Shown: piece after piece, positions 10,654 through 21,458 of the stretch
Layout: every line of letters starts with the position of its first letter
How positions within the stretch are numbered: the first letter of the stretch is position 1
Source of the DNA: Thermoplasmatales archaeon
GTDB lineage: Archaea; Thermoplasmatota; Thermoplasmata; Methanomassiliicoccales; Methanomethylophilaceae
NCBI GenBank assembly: GCA_012515075.1
Contig: JAAYZC010000013.1
Coordinates: 25,954 to 89,953 of the forward strand
Direction: 5' to 3'
DNA: 64,000 nt
Notes under the pieces: generated by a model
Databases searched by the model: none
What the model saw: only the letters and a program-made list of their open reading frames with translations
What the model was told of the DNA's origin: nothing
Made by a program: the position numbers and the translations under genes

Positions 10654-10843
10654 TCAGCAGGTGTTCCAAGGCGTCCGATTCCGGGGTTAACATCATTTAA
10701 ACAAATTTTTAAATACGAATTGATGTAGGGAATTCTCGGATTTCGCTTCTGTATTATTATGGCTGAGTTTGGTTTTTAATCAAAAACAATGAATTCCAGC
10801 GACTTTTACACACTCTTTATATTCAACTAGGAGATACACCAAA

Positions 10844-10879
10844 CCGCAAGGGGGAATGCGGAGAACGTGTGTTTTCCGC
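10844..10879 (+). promoter_or_regulatory. mcrB leader with two overlapping, mutually exclusive hairpins
   Basis: CCGCA(10844-10848)/TGCGG(10857-10861) competes with GCGGAGAAC(10858-10866)/GTTTTCCGC(10871-10879), just upstream of AAGGAGGT and mcrB ATG. Confidence 0.5.
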
Positions 10880-10905
10880 CACTTTATCGAAAAAGGAGGT
10901 ATGAA

Positions 10906-12234
10906 ATGCCAAAATACGAGGACGTAATCGACTTGTATGACGACCGCGGAAAGCGCATAGCTAAACAGGTTCCGCTGGAAGCCATCAGTCCGTTGCGCAA
11001 CAAAGCGATTCAGAGGATCGCGTCTCTCACCGAGAGGACCATTGCAGTCAGCCTTGCGGGCATCGAGAAGAGTCTCAAGTCCGGATCCGTCGGCGGCGCG
11101 ATGATCAAAGGGAAGGAGATAGACATCCCGCTGGTCGCCAACGCAGAGAAGATCGCAAAGGCAGTCAAAGAAATGGTCCAGGTATGTGATGGAGACGACA
11201 CCGTCGTCGAGGTAAAGTCCGGCGGAAAGAACCTCGTCATCGTCATCCCTGAGGATAGAATGAAGGCGGGTATCGAGTACACCACCGGTTTCACCGCCGT
11301 AGCGGCAGCCGTCACCGAGGCAATCATCGACGAGTTCAACATACCGATGTACAAGGCCAACATGGTCAAGGCGGCTGTTTGGGGAAGATACCCCCAGACA
11401 ATGACATTCACCGGTTCCAACGTCAAATCCATCCTCGAGGTTCCCCAGAACAACGAGGGTGCGGGTTACGCCATAAGGAACATCATGGCCAACCACGTGG
11501 TCGCACTGGTCGACAGGAACGCCATGCAGGGCACCGCCCTGTCCGCTATACTGGAGCAGATGGGTGCCTTCGAGATGGGAGACGCGATAGGTCCCTTCGA
11601 GAGGGGACATCTCCTAGCGCTCGCATACCAGGGTCTGAACGCCAACAACATGCTCTACACCATCGTCAAGAAGAACGGCAAGACCGGCACCGTCGGTACC
11701 GTCGTCGAGTCCCTCGTCGAGAAGGCAATAGAGGATGGCGTCATAAGGGTCAAGGAGACTCTGCCCTCGGGATACAAGGTCTACACAACCGATGACCTTC
11801 CCCTCTGGAACGCATACGCAGCAACCGGAATGGTCGCAGCGGTGATGGTCAACGTCGGTGCCGCAAGGGCCGCACAGGGAGTCCCCGGTACGATCCTGTA
11901 CTACAACGATATGCTGGAGCACGAGACCGGCCTGCCCGGTGTCGACTACGGAAGGTCCGAGGGAGTGGGCGTAGGCATGTCCTTCTTCTCCCACTCCATC
12001 TACGGAGGAGGAGGCCCCGGTCTGTTCCACGGGAACCACGTCGTCACCAAGCACTCCAAGGGTGTCCTCATACCCGCGGTGACCGCAGCCAACTGTCTCG
12101 ACGGAGGCACGCAGACCTTCTCCGCAGAGGCCACATCCAGCCTCTTCAAGGAGGTCTTCGGAGATATGAAGGAATTCAGGACGCCTATCCAGGTCGTCGC
12201 GGCGGAGGCCAAGAAAGTCGCAAAGAAGCTGTGA
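10906..12234 (+). CDS. mcrB: Methyl-coenzyme M reductase beta subunit
   Basis: Start ATGCCAAAATACGAG after [56 protein letters not shown]. Confidence 0.98.
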   Translation: MPKYEDVIDLYDDRGKRIAKQVPLEAISPLRNKAIQRIASLTERTIAVSLAGIEKSLKSGSVGGAMIKGKEIDIPLVANAEKIAKAVKEMVQVCDGDDTVVEVKSGGKNLVIVIPEDRMKAGIEYTTGFTAVAAAVTEAIIDEFNIPMYKANMVKAAVWGRYPQTMTFTGSNVKSILEVPQNNEGAGYAIRNIMANHVVALVDRNAMQGTALSAILEQMGAFEMGDAIGPFERGHLLALAYQGLNANNMLYTIVKKNGKTGTVGTVVESLVEKAIEDGVIRVKETLPSGYKVYTTDDLPLWNAYAATGMVAAVMVNVGAARAAQGVPGTILYYNDMLEHETGLPGVDYGRSEGVGVGMSFFSHSIYGGGGPGLFHGNHVVTKHSKGVLIPAVTAANCLDGGTQTFSAEATSSLFKEVFGDMKEFRTPIQVVAAEAKKVAKKL

Positions 12235-12245
12235 GATGATCCTAC

Positions 12246-12677
12246 ATGACGAGTAACGAACCTACCGTAGATTATGCCGGGATACCTCTTCCCGAGGTCA
12301 TGATTATGACCAACCGCCTGCTCAAAGCAGAAACGACCGAGAAGGTACTCGACGCGCTCGCTACGGTCGGCCACATAAGGCAGATAAACATGACGGGCGA
12401 GAGCCTGCCCAAGACGATAAACAGCGGACCCAACAAGGGTCTAGATAACAACCATTCCGAACGCAAGGCTATTGAGTTCAACGGAAAGGAAGTGGAGCTC
12501 CGCCATCTGGTAGGGGCGTTCTATCTGGAGCTGGACGTCGAGGACGAGGACACGCTCGATGCCACGGTGGCCGGGATCAAGGAGGCCTGCGACCGGACGA
12601 TACCGTTCGGATACGACCTCCAGGTCGGCAGATACTCGAAATACAGGACCTCACTGCATGATTACAGAGGTGCATAA
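12246..12677 (+). CDS. mcrD: Methyl-coenzyme M reductase operon protein D
   Basis: Position between mcrB and mcrG; PKTINSGPNKGLDNNHSERKAIEFNGKEVELRHLVGAFYLEL. Confidence 0.93.
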   Translation: MTSNEPTVDYAGIPLPEVMIMTNRLLKAETTEKVLDALATVGHIRQINMTGESLPKTINSGPNKGLDNNHSERKAIEFNGKEVELRHLVGAFYLELDVEDEDTLDATVAGIKEACDRTIPFGYDLQVGRYSKYRTSLHDYRGA

Positions 12678-12679
12678 AC

Positions 12680-13456
12680 ATGGCATACAAGAGACAATTC
12701 TACCCTGGAGCCACCACACCTGCCGTCAACAGGCGCAGGTACATGGACCCCAAGGTCAACCTGAAGAAACTCCGCGACGTCTCCATGGACGACGTCGTGA
12801 GGATCATGGGACACCGCAACCCCGGAGAGGACTACAAGACGATCCACGCCCCTCTCGACGAGAACCCCTACGAGACCCTCTGCCCCATCAGGGCGCTGGT
12901 CAAACCCATCGAGGGTGCAAAGAGCGGAGACAGGATAAGGTACATACAGTTCACCGATTCCGTCTACTTCGCCCCCATATCCCCCTACCAGAGGGCATGG
13001 ATGTACCTGTCCAGGTACAGGGGTATCGACACCGGCACCCTTTCCGGAAGGCAGATCATCGAAGTCAGGGAGAGGGACCTGGAGGTCCTCGCCAAGGAGA
13101 TGATCGACAACGAGACCTTCGACCCCGCCCTCACCGGCATAAGGGGTGCGACCGTCCACGGACACGCCTGCCGTCTCGACGAGAACGGCCTGATGTTCGA
13201 CGGCTGGCAGAGGTACGTCTGGGATGACAGCAAGAAAGAGGTCGTATACGTCAAGGACCAGGTCGCACTGCCCCTCGACAGGAAGATCTCCGTAGGAAAG
13301 CCCGCCTCGATGTCGGACCTCCAGAAGAGGACGACCATATTCAGGGCGGACGGCGTTGACATGAGGGACGACAAAGAGGTCTCCATGTACGGACTCAGGA
13401 TCCACAAGCTCAGGACCCTGGGCGGATACCAGCCCTTCAAGGTAAAGGGGGTGTAA
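12680..13456 (+). CDS. mcrG: Methyl-coenzyme M reductase gamma subunit
   Basis: QFYPGATTPAVNRRRYMDP, VVRIMGHRNPGEDYKTIHAPLDE. Confidence 0.98.
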   Translation: MAYKRQFYPGATTPAVNRRRYMDPKVNLKKLRDVSMDDVVRIMGHRNPGEDYKTIHAPLDENPYETLCPIRALVKPIEGAKSGDRIRYIQFTDSVYFAPISPYQRAWMYLSRYRGIDTGTLSGRQIIEVRERDLEVLAKEMIDNETFDPALTGIRGATVHGHACRLDENGLMFDGWQRYVWDDSKKEVVYVKDQVALPLDRKISVGKPASMSDLQKRTTIFRADGVDMRDDKEVSMYGLRIHKLRTLGGYQPFKVKGV

Positions 13457-13459
13457 AGA

Positions 13460-15118
13460 ATGGCACAGAAAGAAAAGCTGTTCATGGAAGCATGCAAGAA
13501 GAAGTTCAAAGAGGACCCCACGGACATGTCCACCAAATACTACTGCTACGGAGGCTGGAAACAGTCGAAGAGCAAGGTGGAGTTCCAGAAGTCCGCAGAA
13601 GCGATAGCCAAGGAACGCGGGTTCCCCATGATGAACGAGGACATCGGAGTTCCTCTCGGACAGAGGTCCTGGATGCCCTACCAGCTGTCGCACACAGACA
13701 TCTTCGCGGAGGCGGATGACCTCCACTGCGTCAACAACCCCGCGATGCAGCAGGCATGGGACGACATAAGGAGGACCGTCCTCGTCGGCCTGAACTCCCC
13801 TCACGAGACCATAGAGAAGAGGCTCGGAAAGGAGGTCACCCCCGAGACGATCAACAACTACCTTGAGATCGTCAACCACACGATGCCCGGAGGGGCGGTC
13901 GTTCAGGAGCACATGGCAGAGGTCAACCCCGCCCTCGTCTACGACTCGTACGTCAAGGTCTTCACCGGCGACGACGAGCTCGCCGACGAGCTCGACAGCA
14001 GGTTCCTCATAGACATCAACAAGCTCTTCCCGAAGGACCAGGCCGAGCAGCTGAAGAAAGCGGTCGGAAAGAACCTGATGCAGGCTGTCCGCGTCCCCAC
14101 CATAGTCGGAAGGCTCATGGACGGAGGAACCGTTTCCAGGCACGCCGCCATGCAGATCTCGATGGCCTTCATCTCCGCCTACAAGCTTGCGGCCGGAGAG
14201 GCAGCCATCGCCGACTTCGCGTACTCCGCGAAGCACCTGTCTATCAACATGGGAACCATGATGCCCGCAAGGCGCGCCAGGGGACCCAACGAGCCCGGAG
14301 GAATACCCTTCGGATTCCTGGCAGACATGACCCAGTCCGACCGTGTGTACCCCGATGACCCCGGACGCGCGGCCCTCGAGGCCGTCGCACTCGGTGCGGC
14401 AGTGTACGACCAGATATACCTGGGAGGCTACATGTCCGGCGGTGTCGGATTCACCCAGTACGCCACCGCGGCATACACCGACAACATCCTGGAGGACTAC
14501 GTCTACTACGCCATCGACAGGATAAAGGACAAGTACGGCGGCTTCTGCAAGCTCGACCCCAACAACATGGACGAGCTCATGAAGCTCGGCGACGACGTCA
14601 ACACGTACGCCCTCAGCATGTACGAGAAGTACCCCGCGATAATGGAGACCCACTTCGGCGGATCCCAGAGATCCACCGTCGCCGCCGCCGCAACCGGAAT
14701 CGCCGGTGCGATGGCAACCGGAATCGCCGACTGCGGTGTCAACAGCTGGTACCTGTCCATGCTACAGCACAAGGAGAGGACCGGAAGGCTCGGGTTCTAC
14801 GGATTCGACCTGCAGGACCAGTGCGGTTCCGCCAACTCCTTCGCCTACAGGTCCGATGAGGGTCTGCCCATGGAACTCAGGGGTCCCAACTACCCCAACT
14901 ACGCAATGAACGTCGGTCACATGTCCGGATACACCGGTATACCCAAGGCGGCACACGTCGCCCGCGGAGATGCCTACACGGCCAACCCGTTCATACGCGT
15001 CGCATTCGCCGACCCCAGCCTCATCTTCGACTTCGCCAACATAACGAAGGAGTTCGGGCGCGGAGCTCTCAGAGAGTTCAAGCCCGCCGGAGAGAGGACT
15101 GCCGTCATAAAGGGATGA
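13460..15118 (+). CDS. mcrA: Methyl-coenzyme M reductase alpha subunit
   Basis: [64 protein letters not shown]. Confidence 0.99.
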   Translation: MAQKEKLFMEACKKKFKEDPTDMSTKYYCYGGWKQSKSKVEFQKSAEAIAKERGFPMMNEDIGVPLGQRSWMPYQLSHTDIFAEADDLHCVNNPAMQQAWDDIRRTVLVGLNSPHETIEKRLGKEVTPETINNYLEIVNHTMPGGAVVQEHMAEVNPALVYDSYVKVFTGDDELADELDSRFLIDINKLFPKDQAEQLKKAVGKNLMQAVRVPTIVGRLMDGGTVSRHAAMQISMAFISAYKLAAGEAAIADFAYSAKHLSINMGTMMPARRARGPNEPGGIPFGFLADMTQSDRVYPDDPGRAALEAVALGAAVYDQIYLGGYMSGGVGFTQYATAAYTDNILEDYVYYAIDRIKDKYGGFCKLDPNNMDELMKLGDDVNTYALSMYEKYPAIMETHFGGSQRSTVAAAATGIAGAMATGIADCGVNSWYLSMLQHKERTGRLGFYGFDLQDQCGSANSFAYRSDEGLPMELRGPNYPNYAMNVGHMSGYTGIPKAAHVARGDAYTANPFIRVAFADPSLIFDFANITKEFGRGALREFKPAGERTAVIKG

Positions 15119-15402
15119 ACGTGACCGAGAAAGGAGACATACTGAAGTACACGCCGACTTCCACGGTGGGGAAGGTAACGGATGTTCGCGAGAGGGACGG
15201 CAGGGTCTGGATAAGGCTCGACGTCACCGACCTCTACTACGACTCCGGCCTTCTGATACCTGCGGACGCAAGCGAGTACAAGGCAGTCTCCTTCAAGGAA
15301 CGCGAGCAGTCCCAGCAGACCGCCAGGGAAGCCATCGAAGCCTCCCGGGATAAGGCCCGGGATGTGGACATAAGCGAATTCACCCCCAGCGGCGGCGGAT
15401 GA
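15115..15402 (+). CDS. DUF2098 family protein
   Basis: [41 protein letters not shown] overlap with mcrA stop. Confidence 0.65.
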   Translation: MNVTEKGDILKYTPTSTVGKVTDVRERDGRVWIRLDVTDLYYDSGLLIPADASEYKAVSFKEREQSQQTAREAIEASRDKARDVDISEFTPSGGG

Positions 15403-15544
15403 CTCAGGCATAAACCACTTACCTTTATCTTCTTTTTTTTCGTCGCACGGTCGCTCGGGCGGATGCACCCGTCGTCATCCTCTTCCGGTCCGCGTACGCG
15501 GAGGGCCGGCGCGCCGTTGATTTCAGGAACGTCCCAGGATATCC

Positions 15545-16801
15545 ATGGTCACGGTGATCGAATCCGGGCCAGGGTTTTTATTGCACAATGCCCTGACCAA
15601 TCCCGTGCTTGTTCTGGAATTGGACATGTACCAGACTGCCGGCATGGCCGCCGCGGTGCTGGTGGTAGGCACACTGCTGGTCAGCAGATCCAGCCTGTTG
15701 CGTAGATATTGCATACCTGCCGCTGTGATGGGCGGGCTGATATTCGCCATGATCCACCTGGCTCTTCATTCGGCAGGGGTCCTGGAGTTCGTTTTCGATA
15801 CGACCTTGCAGACCATGTTCATGATAGTCTTCTTCTGCTCGATAGGTTTCATGGCTTCTTTCCGCAGACTCAGGAGCGGAGGGAAGCTGGTCGTGATACT
15901 GCTCGCATCCACTGCCCTTCTGGTGTTCATGCAGGATGTGATAGGGACCGGCCTCTCGGTGATCATGGGCATAGATGGGGGGCTGGGCCTGGCCATGGGA
16001 TCCATGAGCCTGATAGGCGGGCACGGCACCGCAGCCGCGTTCGGTCCTCTGCTGGAGGATGCATACGGGGTGCAGGGCGCGACTGCTGTGGCCATAGCAT
16101 CCGCGACCTTCGGACTGGTTATCGGGGGCATAATCGGAGGCCCCCTGGCCAAGAGGCGCGTGGAGAGGTACAGTCTAAGTCCGTCCGACGAGGATGTCAA
16201 GGAGTCCCTGGAATACGGAAGGCACGAGGCCTTCGGAGCGCAGATAGACCAGAACAGGTTCCTCAACGCGCTGGTCCTCCTGGCGATAGCGATCGGCACC
16301 GGAACTCTTGTCACAGGGGGCCTCGATGCTTTGGGGGTGACCCTCCCGATCTACATAGGGTCCATGTTGATCGCGGTTTTTTTCCGCAACGGCATGGACA
16401 AACTGGGATGGAACATTCCATCCAAGGAGATCGAGACGCTCGGGTGGATATCCCTGGCAATGTTCCTCGGCATGGCGCTGATGAACATGAAGCTTTGGCA
16501 GATCGCCGACCTGGCCGCGCCCATGCTCGTCATCCTGATAGCACAGGTCGCATTCGTGGCGTTGTTCGCGTACTATCTGATATTCAGGATAACCGGGAAG
16601 GATTACGATTCCGCGGCGATGGTCACCGCCACATGCGGTTTCGGTCTCGGTACGACCTCCAACGCGATGGTCAACATGGATGCCCTCTTCGAGAGGTACG
16701 GCGTTGCGCCCAAGGCCTATTTCGTGGTCCCTCTGGTGGGAAGCGTATTCATAGATCTAATCAACATCGCGATCATAACAGGTTTCCTTTCGATACTTTG
16801 A
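15545..16801 (+). CDS. gltS: Sodium/glutamate symporter GltS
   Basis: Multi-TM protein, GGLIFAMI, SLIGGHGTAAAFGPLLEDAYG, TATCGFGLGTTSNAMVNMDAL. Confidence 0.9.
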   Translation: MVTVIESGPGFLLHNALTNPVLVLELDMYQTAGMAAAVLVVGTLLVSRSSLLRRYCIPAAVMGGLIFAMIHLALHSAGVLEFVFDTTLQTMFMIVFFCSIGFMASFRRLRSGGKLVVILLASTALLVFMQDVIGTGLSVIMGIDGGLGLAMGSMSLIGGHGTAAAFGPLLEDAYGVQGATAVAIASATFGLVIGGIIGGPLAKRRVERYSLSPSDEDVKESLEYGRHEAFGAQIDQNRFLNALVLLAIAIGTGTLVTGGLDALGVTLPIYIGSMLIAVFFRNGMDKLGWNIPSKEIETLGWISLAMFLGMALMNMKLWQIADLAAPMLVILIAQVAFVALFAYYLIFRITGKDYDSAAMVTATCGFGLGTTSNAMVNMDALFERYGVAPKAYFVVPLVGSVFIDLINIAIITGFLSIL

Positions 16802-16895
16802 AACGCACCTGTCCACGGTGCCTTCGCAGTCCAGGAATATGAAGCGGCGGATGTCCTCACTCAACTCTTTTATGCGAGCTGTGCGATTCACTTCC

Positions 16896-17447
16896 ATGGC
16901 CACTAGGACGCTGGACCAGTTCTACGGGATGGAGGTGGCGACAATGGACGCATTCCTGATGGGCTCCGTCTTCGATCTGAGATACAATACGAAAGACTGG
17001 AAGGTGGCAGGCCTGATGGTCAGAGGGTCGAAGAGGGTGATGTCTGAGGCGCCCTCATCAGCATCGGGTTCCGCCATCCTGCTGAAGCCCGGGAGGTTCG
17101 TGATGAACGATATCTGCATAGTCCCGGACAGGATGGACCGGGCAATCCGGGAGATAACCTGGGACAACGGGCTTCTCCCCCACGCCTCCACTCTGATGGG
17201 TATGAGGGTGGAGACCAAGGACGCGGTACTGCTGGGGGCCGTCGCGGCTGTCGAGATAGATGTGGATTCATGGAAGATCCGCTCCTTCAGGGTCAAAATG
17301 GAGAAGGATGCCATGAAAACGCTGGGCATACGGGGTCTGTTCTCGAAGACGGCCTCCGGCGTGCTCACGGATTTCGTATCCGCGGTAACCGACCGGGTGG
17401 TGCTCAGGAGGACCCTGGACGGTCTCCGCGGAGACCTGGTCCTCTGA
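16896..17447 (+). CDS. PRC-barrel-like domain protein
   Basis: Two tandem barrel-like repeats (MGSVFDLRYNTKDWKVAGL; LLGAVAAVEIDVDSWKIRSFRV). Confidence 0.55.
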   Translation: MATRTLDQFYGMEVATMDAFLMGSVFDLRYNTKDWKVAGLMVRGSKRVMSEAPSSASGSAILLKPGRFVMNDICIVPDRMDRAIREITWDNGLLPHASTLMGMRVETKDAVLLGAVAAVEIDVDSWKIRSFRVKMEKDAMKTLGIRGLFSKTASGVLTDFVSAVTDRVVLRRTLDGLRGDLVL

Positions 17448-17999
17448 TCAGACCTTGTTGTACGCGACAATTATGGAGGCCAACTTGGGGTCGTCCTCCA
17501 GGCCCCGGTGCTGTTTGATCATCAGGTCGCAGGTGGGAGCCGGGCTGCAGGATACGACGTCCCTGCATCCATTCTCTCCGTTAAGCTCGGGGAAGGACAC
17601 AGGAGGCATCAGGAAGGTCTCTCCGCCGCCGGTGCCACGTACCTGCGGGAACACCACGAAACCATCGGACAGCCATATCACATCCTCCCTTCCGAGGTAT
17701 TCTTTCGAGGTATGTGGGAAGACCTCTGTGCCGAGGATCTCCCCGGTGCTCGAAACCAGGACCACCGTGGGTTCAGGCGGGGGCCTGAACCTGGGATCCT
17801 TTATTATGCATATGACCCTGTCGCGCTGGAGCGCCTGGTTGAACCCTTCGTTGATCACCTGGATTCCGCCTGCCGCGCTAACCTTGGCCTCTTCCTCTCT
17901 TATCCTCCCGAGGATCTCATCATCCAGGTAGAAGGCATGGAGGACGCCCCTCATGTTCCTCACGATACCCAAGGGTATGTCAACGGTCTCATCGGTCAT
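17448..17999 (-). CDS. Conserved hypothetical protein
   Basis: 184-codon ORF, convergent and abutting the preceding gene; no confidently recognised domain. Confidence 0.6.
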   Translation of the reverse strand: MTDETVDIPLGIVRNMRGVLHAFYLDDEILGRIREEEAKVSAAGGIQVINEGFNQALQRDRVICIIKDPRFRPPPEPTVVLVSSTGEILGTEVFPHTSKEYLGREDVIWLSDGFVVFPQVRGTGGGETFLMPPVSFPELNGENGCRDVVSCSPAPTCDLMIKQHRGLEDDPKLASIIVAYNKV

Positions 18000-18104
18000 A
18001 CTACTCGGAATCTACGATTCCTTATAAACACTTAGCGACCCCCCGGCCTTAAGGGCACCCCGAGGTCATTCAATTTCATGATGGAATACGTCTGAGGTCC
18101 GTCC

Positions 18105-19067
18105 TCATTCGTTGTCGTCGCTCCGGAGCCTTATCAGGTTGTTTATGCCGGCCATCGACCTTATGTCGACCACTCCGATTGCCGCGATTACACGGTTGTC
18201 GAGCTCCACGGGCGTCACGATTACGCGTATCCCTTTGTACGGCCCGTCCACGGCTATCTTCCTGATGGTGGTCCCTACGTCGATGACCTCTTCCAGCACG
18301 AGTCCGGTGTAGGCGTTGTCGATGACCGCCCCGTTCTCTATCCTTATTCCCAGGTTGTCCCTGCTCTTGGCGCAGACCGGAAGCCCTCCGACCAGGTCGT
18401 GGATTGCGAACGCCAGGGACAGAAGCTCGTTCCCCGTGCTCCGGGGAGTGAGTATGTCCCTGAGCTCGCGGTTCATCTGGAGTCCGCCCACGAGCTTTAT
18501 CCCCGCCGTCACGGCTCCCACCTCTGCCTGATCCACCTCCTCCGCTGTCCCGATGATTATGACGTCCTCGTTCCTGATATCGAAATTGTTCCTGAGGACG
18601 GACTCCACCTTCTCCTCAACTGGGAAGTTGGATCCCGGGAACACCAATCTCCCGCCGCTGCAGACCAGGGTGGTGGCCCCTGTCGCGCCGGCCTTTATCG
18701 CAATATCCCTCTCCTCGCATCCGAAGCTAATCTTTCTGGCCATCTGAGGGACGTGGACGACGCAGTCGTAATCCCCGATTGTGATGTCTGACACCTGTAT
18801 GCGCTTGATTTTCATGTTCACGATGCTCTTGGAATCCTCTCCCTTCTTGGTGAGCCTTATCCCGCTCTTGTCTATGGTTATGAGGCTGTGTTCCCGGAGC
18901 ATGTTGAGAATCGTCCGTGTGCTGCCCTCCCCTATCTTCAGGTCCGATGCGAGCTTCTTCCTCCCCACAGGTTCCGTTTCGTCGAGCGTCGTGAGGGCCT
19001 TCCATATATGGTAATCGCTGAATTTAGGTACGGGTCCGCCTGTACCAGCATTCCTGGGGGATAGCAT
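18105..19067 (-). CDS. Winged-helix regulator-like protein (DUF4443 N-terminus, DUF2111-like C-terminus)
   Basis: N-terminal wHTH (GRKKLASDLKIGEGSTRTILNMLREHSLI); C-terminal RVIVTPVELDNRVIAAIGVVDIRSM. Confidence 0.7.
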   Translation of the reverse strand: MLSPRNAGTGGPVPKFSDYHIWKALTTLDETEPVGRKKLASDLKIGEGSTRTILNMLREHSLITIDKSGIRLTKKGEDSKSIVNMKIKRIQVSDITIGDYDCVVHVPQMARKISFGCEERDIAIKAGATGATTLVCSGGRLVFPGSNFPVEEKVESVLRNNFDIRNEDVIIIGTAEEVDQAEVGAVTAGIKLVGGLQMNRELRDILTPRSTGNELLSLAFAIHDLVGGLPVCAKSRDNLGIRIENGAVIDNAYTGLVLEEVIDVGTTIRKIAVDGPYKGIRVIVTPVELDNRVIAAIGVVDIRSMAGINNLIRLRSDDNE

Positions 19068-19233
19068 ATGGTCACATTATCCATCCATGTTTAAAGCGTT
19101 TTCGTTCGGCCCAACGGTTTTTCCAGATGCCACGGATCCATCATGTTACGTGGTGCATATCGTCGAACTGGCTTGTTTTAACGGTGATTAAATTAGTCAT
19201 GTTTTATAATGGAAAACCAACATTAGGTTCCCT

Positions 19234-20841
19234 ATGGTTCCTGAGTCGATAACGCTTCTTACGATAGACAACGTAACGAAAAGATTCGAGGGCAAGACCG
19301 TCCTCAGCAACGTGAGCGCGACCATTTCCACCGGACAGATCCTGGGGCTCATCGGTAAGAGCGCGGCGGGGAAGAGCGTTCTCATACACATGCTCAGGGG
19401 CAATGAGGAATACGCCCCCGACGAGGGCAGGGTACTGTATCATCTCAACGTATGTCCGAAGTGCGGGCACCTGGACCTGCCCGTCGAAGGTGCGCCCTGT
19501 TCCAAATGCGGGAAGGCATCAGAGACCAGGACCATCGATTTCTGGTCCCTGAAGGAGATGGACCCCCTAAGACTGGAGGTCAGGAGGCGCATAGCCATAA
19601 TGATGCAGAGGACATTCGCCCTCTTCGGGGACCTCACGGTCATGGAGAACCTTTACGAGTCCCTGCCCAAAGGGCTGTCCGAGGCAGAACGCACGGAGAG
19701 GGTCATCGAGCTCCTCGAATTCGTCAACATGACCCATAGGACCACCCATATAGCCAGGGACCTGTCCGGAGGGGAGAAGCAGAGGATAGTCCTGGCCAGG
19801 CAGATCGCCAAGGATCCCCTAATCTTCCTGGCGGACGAGCCCACCGGCACGCTGGACCCCAACACCGCCGAGATAGTCCACAGGTCTCTCGTCAAGTACG
19901 TGCGCGACCACAACATATGCATGGTTTTCGCATCGCACTGGCCGGAGGCCGTGGACACCATGGCCGATGACGCCATATGGCTGGATTCGGGCGACGTGAT
20001 CATGAAAGGCGAGCCCAGAGCCGTCACCGAGAAGTTCATGGAGGACTACAAGTTCGAGAAGAAGGACGGCAAGGAGCTCCTTGGAGAGCCCCTCATAGTG
20101 CTGGATGATGCCGAGAAGCATTTCTTCTCCGTCGTCAGAGGAGTGGTCAAGGCGGTCGACGGAGTCACATTCGACATCAGGGAGAGGGAGATATTCGCAC
20201 TCGTGGGATTGTCGGGGGCGGGAAAGACCACGACATCCAGGATGATAGCCGGGATGACCCCGTCCACTTCCGGTTCGGTCAAGATACGCATCGGGGACGA
20301 CATGGTCGACATGTCGGAGTCGGGTTTCATGGGCAAGGGCAGGGCCACGCCCTACATAGGGTTCCTGCATCAGGAGTACAGCCTGTACCCCTTCGACAAC
20401 GTGCTCAGGAACCTGACCACATGCATCGGCATGAACATGCCGGCGGAGATAGCGAAGGTCAAGGCCATACAGGTCCTGCTGAGCGTCGGTTTCAAGAAGG
20501 AGGAGATGGAGAGGCTGCTTTACTCCTACCCGGACACGCTGAGCGTCGGGGAGTGCCAGAGGATCGCCTTCGCCCAGGTGCTGATAAAAGAGCCGAGGAT
20601 AATCATACTGGACGAGCCCACGGGGACCATGGACCCCATCACCAAGGTCGTGGTCGCCAATTCGGTGCTGAGGGCCAGGGAGGAGCTCGGAGAGACCTTC
20701 GTCGTCGTCAGCCACGACATGGATTTCGTGGTGAACTGCTGTGACCGTGCCGCTTTCATGAAAGACGGCAAGCTTGTGATGCTGGGCAAACCCGAGGAGG
20801 TTATCAAGGTGTTCGACGGCGCGGAGGATGGATCGAAGTGA
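19234..20841 (+). CDS. atwA: Methyl-coenzyme M reductase activation component A2 (double ABC ATPase)
   Basis: Two Walker A/ABC signatures ([45 protein letters not shown]) with internal CPKCG..CSKCG insert; followed by mcrC. Confidence 0.93.
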   Translation: MVPESITLLTIDNVTKRFEGKTVLSNVSATISTGQILGLIGKSAAGKSVLIHMLRGNEEYAPDEGRVLYHLNVCPKCGHLDLPVEGAPCSKCGKASETRTIDFWSLKEMDPLRLEVRRRIAIMMQRTFALFGDLTVMENLYESLPKGLSEAERTERVIELLEFVNMTHRTTHIARDLSGGEKQRIVLARQIAKDPLIFLADEPTGTLDPNTAEIVHRSLVKYVRDHNICMVFASHWPEAVDTMADDAIWLDSGDVIMKGEPRAVTEKFMEDYKFEKKDGKELLGEPLIVLDDAEKHFFSVVRGVVKAVDGVTFDIREREIFALVGLSGAGKTTTSRMIAGMTPSTSGSVKIRIGDDMVDMSESGFMGKGRATPYIGFLHQEYSLYPFDNVLRNLTTCIGMNMPAEIAKVKAIQVLLSVGFKKEEMERLLYSYPDTLSVGECQRIAFAQVLIKEPRIIILDEPTGTMDPITKVVVANSVLRAREELGETFVVVSHDMDFVVNCCDRAAFMKDGKLVMLGKPEEVIKVFDGAEDGSK

Positions 20842-21458
20842 AGCAGAGGATAGGCAGGCATCTCAGCTTCGTTGAGTGCAGAGAGGCCATGGGCATGGGG
20901 GCCGGCGGGGGTCTGGCCCAGAGGGCCACCATATCGGACAGCGGCAGGGATGTGGTGGCTATAGCCATGGGTCCCGGGAGGAGGCACATAACGAAGCCGG
21001 TCTGCGAGATAACCTACGCCCTTAGGGAAGAGGGCATAGACACCAGCGTGCTGGTGGTCAACGCGGGAGGGGGGGTTCCGTCGGATGCTCCCGACTTCTC
21101 CACGGGCACCAACTTCGGCCTGGACCCGCTGGAGGTGGAGAGGATACGCCAGTTCAAGGTCGCCCTGATACACCTGGGCAACGTCCGAACCCACATAATC
21201 TACAAGGCCAGGCTGATCCTCAGGAACGTGGACATACCCGCCATAATAGTGTCCCAGTGTCCCGTCGATTTCGAGGATTTCGCGGCGATCGGTGTAAAGA
21301 CGGCGCAGGTCATGCCGCCGGATGACAAGATCAACACCCGCGGGGAGATAACGCACATAGTGACGGGGGTGGTGAGGGGAGTAACCTGTCAGCAGGATAA
21401 GCTGGACGAGATAGTCTCGAAGGTGGTCTCGATGCTGCCCAAGGAGGGATCCGCATGA
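20838..21458 (+). CDS. mcrC: Methyl-coenzyme M reductase operon protein C
   Basis: [65 protein letters not shown]. Confidence 0.95.
   Translation: MKQRIGRHLSFVECREAMGMGAGGGLAQRATISDSGRDVVAIAMGPGRRHITKPVCEITYALREEGIDTSVLVVNAGGGVPSDAPDFSTGTNFGLDPLEVERIRQFKVALIHLGNVRTHIIYKARLILRNVDIPAIIVSQCPVDFEDFAAIGVKTAQVMPPDDKINTRGEITHIVTGVVRGVTCQQDKLDEIVSKVVSMLPKEGSA

Noticed and set aside
12662-14653. 663-aa minus-strand ORF opposite mcrG/mcrA
   Set aside because: Antisense shadow of GC-rich mcr genes; no recognisable family, Leu/Val/Gly/Asp-biased
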